In this document: piece by piece, positions 63,638 through 64,000 of the stretch
Numbering within the stretch: the stretch's first letter is position 1
How the letters are laid out: each line of letters begins with the position of its first letter
Notes under the pieces: generated by a model
The model's database searches: none
What the model was told of the DNA's origin: nothing
Seen by the model: the letters and a program-made list of their open reading frames with translations, nothing else
Program-made: the position numbers and the translations under genes
Assembly: GCF_006439355.1 (NCBI RefSeq)
Contig: NZ_VFTG01000001.1
Coordinates: forward strand, 124,001-188,000
Source: Mesorhizobium sp. B4-1-3
GTDB lineage: Bacteria > Pseudomonadota > Alphaproteobacteria > Rhizobiales > Rhizobiaceae
DNA length: 64,000 nt
Reading direction: 5' to 3'

Positions 63638-64000
63638 TCAGTGATAATGCCGGCGATCGGCAGGCGCGCCATGCGCGTGGTCGTGATCATGGTGATGGTC
63701 ATGCTCGTCATGGCTGTCGGCGCACTGTCCGAATTCGGGCTCGACCGTGGCATGGTCGATCCCGTGCTTGGCCGCAAGCCGCTTCTTGATGGCGCTGACC
63801 ACGATATGCGGATCGACGCCGTCGTTCAGGCAGGCATGCAGCGTCGCCATGTTGGAGGTGCCGTCGAGCGACCAGACATGCATGTGATGCACCTCGCGCA
63901 CGCCCTTGACCGCGCCCTCGATGTCCTTGGCGATCACGTCGCGGTCAAGGCTTGCCGGCACGCCTTCGAGCAGGACATGCGCCGCCTCGCGCATCAGCGA
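63638..64000 (-). CDS. Cation diffusion facilitator (Zn/Co/Cd efflux), C-terminal part
   Basis: Only the C-terminal end lies in the window; the gene continues past base 64000. The visible 121 codons contain the CDF cytoplasmic domain (LLEGVPASLDRDVIAKDIEG, VHHMHVWSLDGTSNMATLHA) and a His/Asp-rich tail (DEHDHHHDHDHAHG). A metal exporter close to the NicO gene suggests a small metal-homeostasis neighbourhood. Confidence 0.85.
   Translation of the reverse strand, partial: SLMREAAHVLLEGVPASLDRDVIAKDIEGAVKGVREVHHMHVWSLDGTSNMATLHACLNDGVDPHIVVSAIKKRLAAKHGIDHATVEPEFGQCADSHDEHDHHHDHDHAHGAPADRRHYH

Noticed and set aside
1..64000. Mobile elements, prophage, CRISPR, tRNA or rRNA genes
   Set aside because: I found no transposase, integrase, regular spacer array or RNA-gene sequence on either strand; the only repeated sequences are the small palindromic elements and the two flagellin genes.

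Overview
The window looks like a chromosomal segment of a Mesorhizobium-type bacterium (Rhizobiales, Phyllobacteriaceae). The evidence is high GC with strong GC3 bias, the VisN/VisR pair, an orphan FtcR/Rem-type regulator, the alphaproteobacteria-specific motor genes motE-motC-motD(fliK), the flagellin regulators flaF and flbT, and the absence of fliA, flgM and fliS. No tRNA, rRNA, CRISPR array, insertion sequence or integrase was seen. Genus assignment is inference; no database was searched.

Layout. 1-1.9 kb: a TetR regulator and an acetylpolyamine amidohydrolase. 2.3-35.5 kb: the main flagellar cluster. visN-visR (+) converge on a minus-strand operon motA-fliM-fliN-fliG-flhB-small orf. A divergent plus-strand unit starts with a DUF1217-like protein and continues flgF-fliI-orf-flgB-flgC-fliE-flgG-flgA-flgI-motE-flgH-fliL-fliP. 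Then come two flagellin genes, fliF-fliH-like-motB-motC-fliK(motD)-lytic transglycosylase, ftcR, and flgE-flgK-flgL-flaF-flbT-flgD-fliQ. 35.7-50.2 kb: a non-flagellar block holding a frameshifted asparagine synthetase, an MFS exporter, a seven-gene minus-strand unit (XRE-cupin regulator, polyamine-type ABC transporter, FAD amine oxidase, cupin), a CLC channel, a MarR-linked divergent pair and a small monooxygenase. 50.3-55.2 kb: flagellar genes resume with flhA-fliR-fliJ-like, flgJ (rod binding), flgN-like and a FliL-like membrane protein. 55.4-64 kb: SCP2-like protein, GNAT, ornithine decarboxylase with a long structured leader, amidase, LysR, a DUF1007/NicO metal-transport pair, an erythronate-dehydrogenase-like SDR, a small membrane protein and the end of a CDF metal exporter.

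How it works together. VisNR is known in rhizobia as the master regulator that turns on ftcR/rem, which in turn turns on the structural operons. A motif C[GA]CAA[GC]-N9-YTA, nearly invariant in spacing, lies 28-47 bases upstream of most flagellar operon heads on both strands (motA, DUF1217-flgF, flgB, fliF, flgE, flhA, flgJ), and further upstream of both flagellin genes. It is a good candidate for the operon-head control site. The second flagellin also has a perfect CtrA-type box (TTAA-N7-TTAAC).

Two further layers stand out. Seven copies of a palindromic element share an 11-base GTG-N5-CGG loop (ATG in one copy) but have covarying stems. Three of them touch coding regions. Polyamine functions (deacetylase, importer, oxidase, PuuR-like regulator, decarboxylase) are scattered through and around the flagellar genes.
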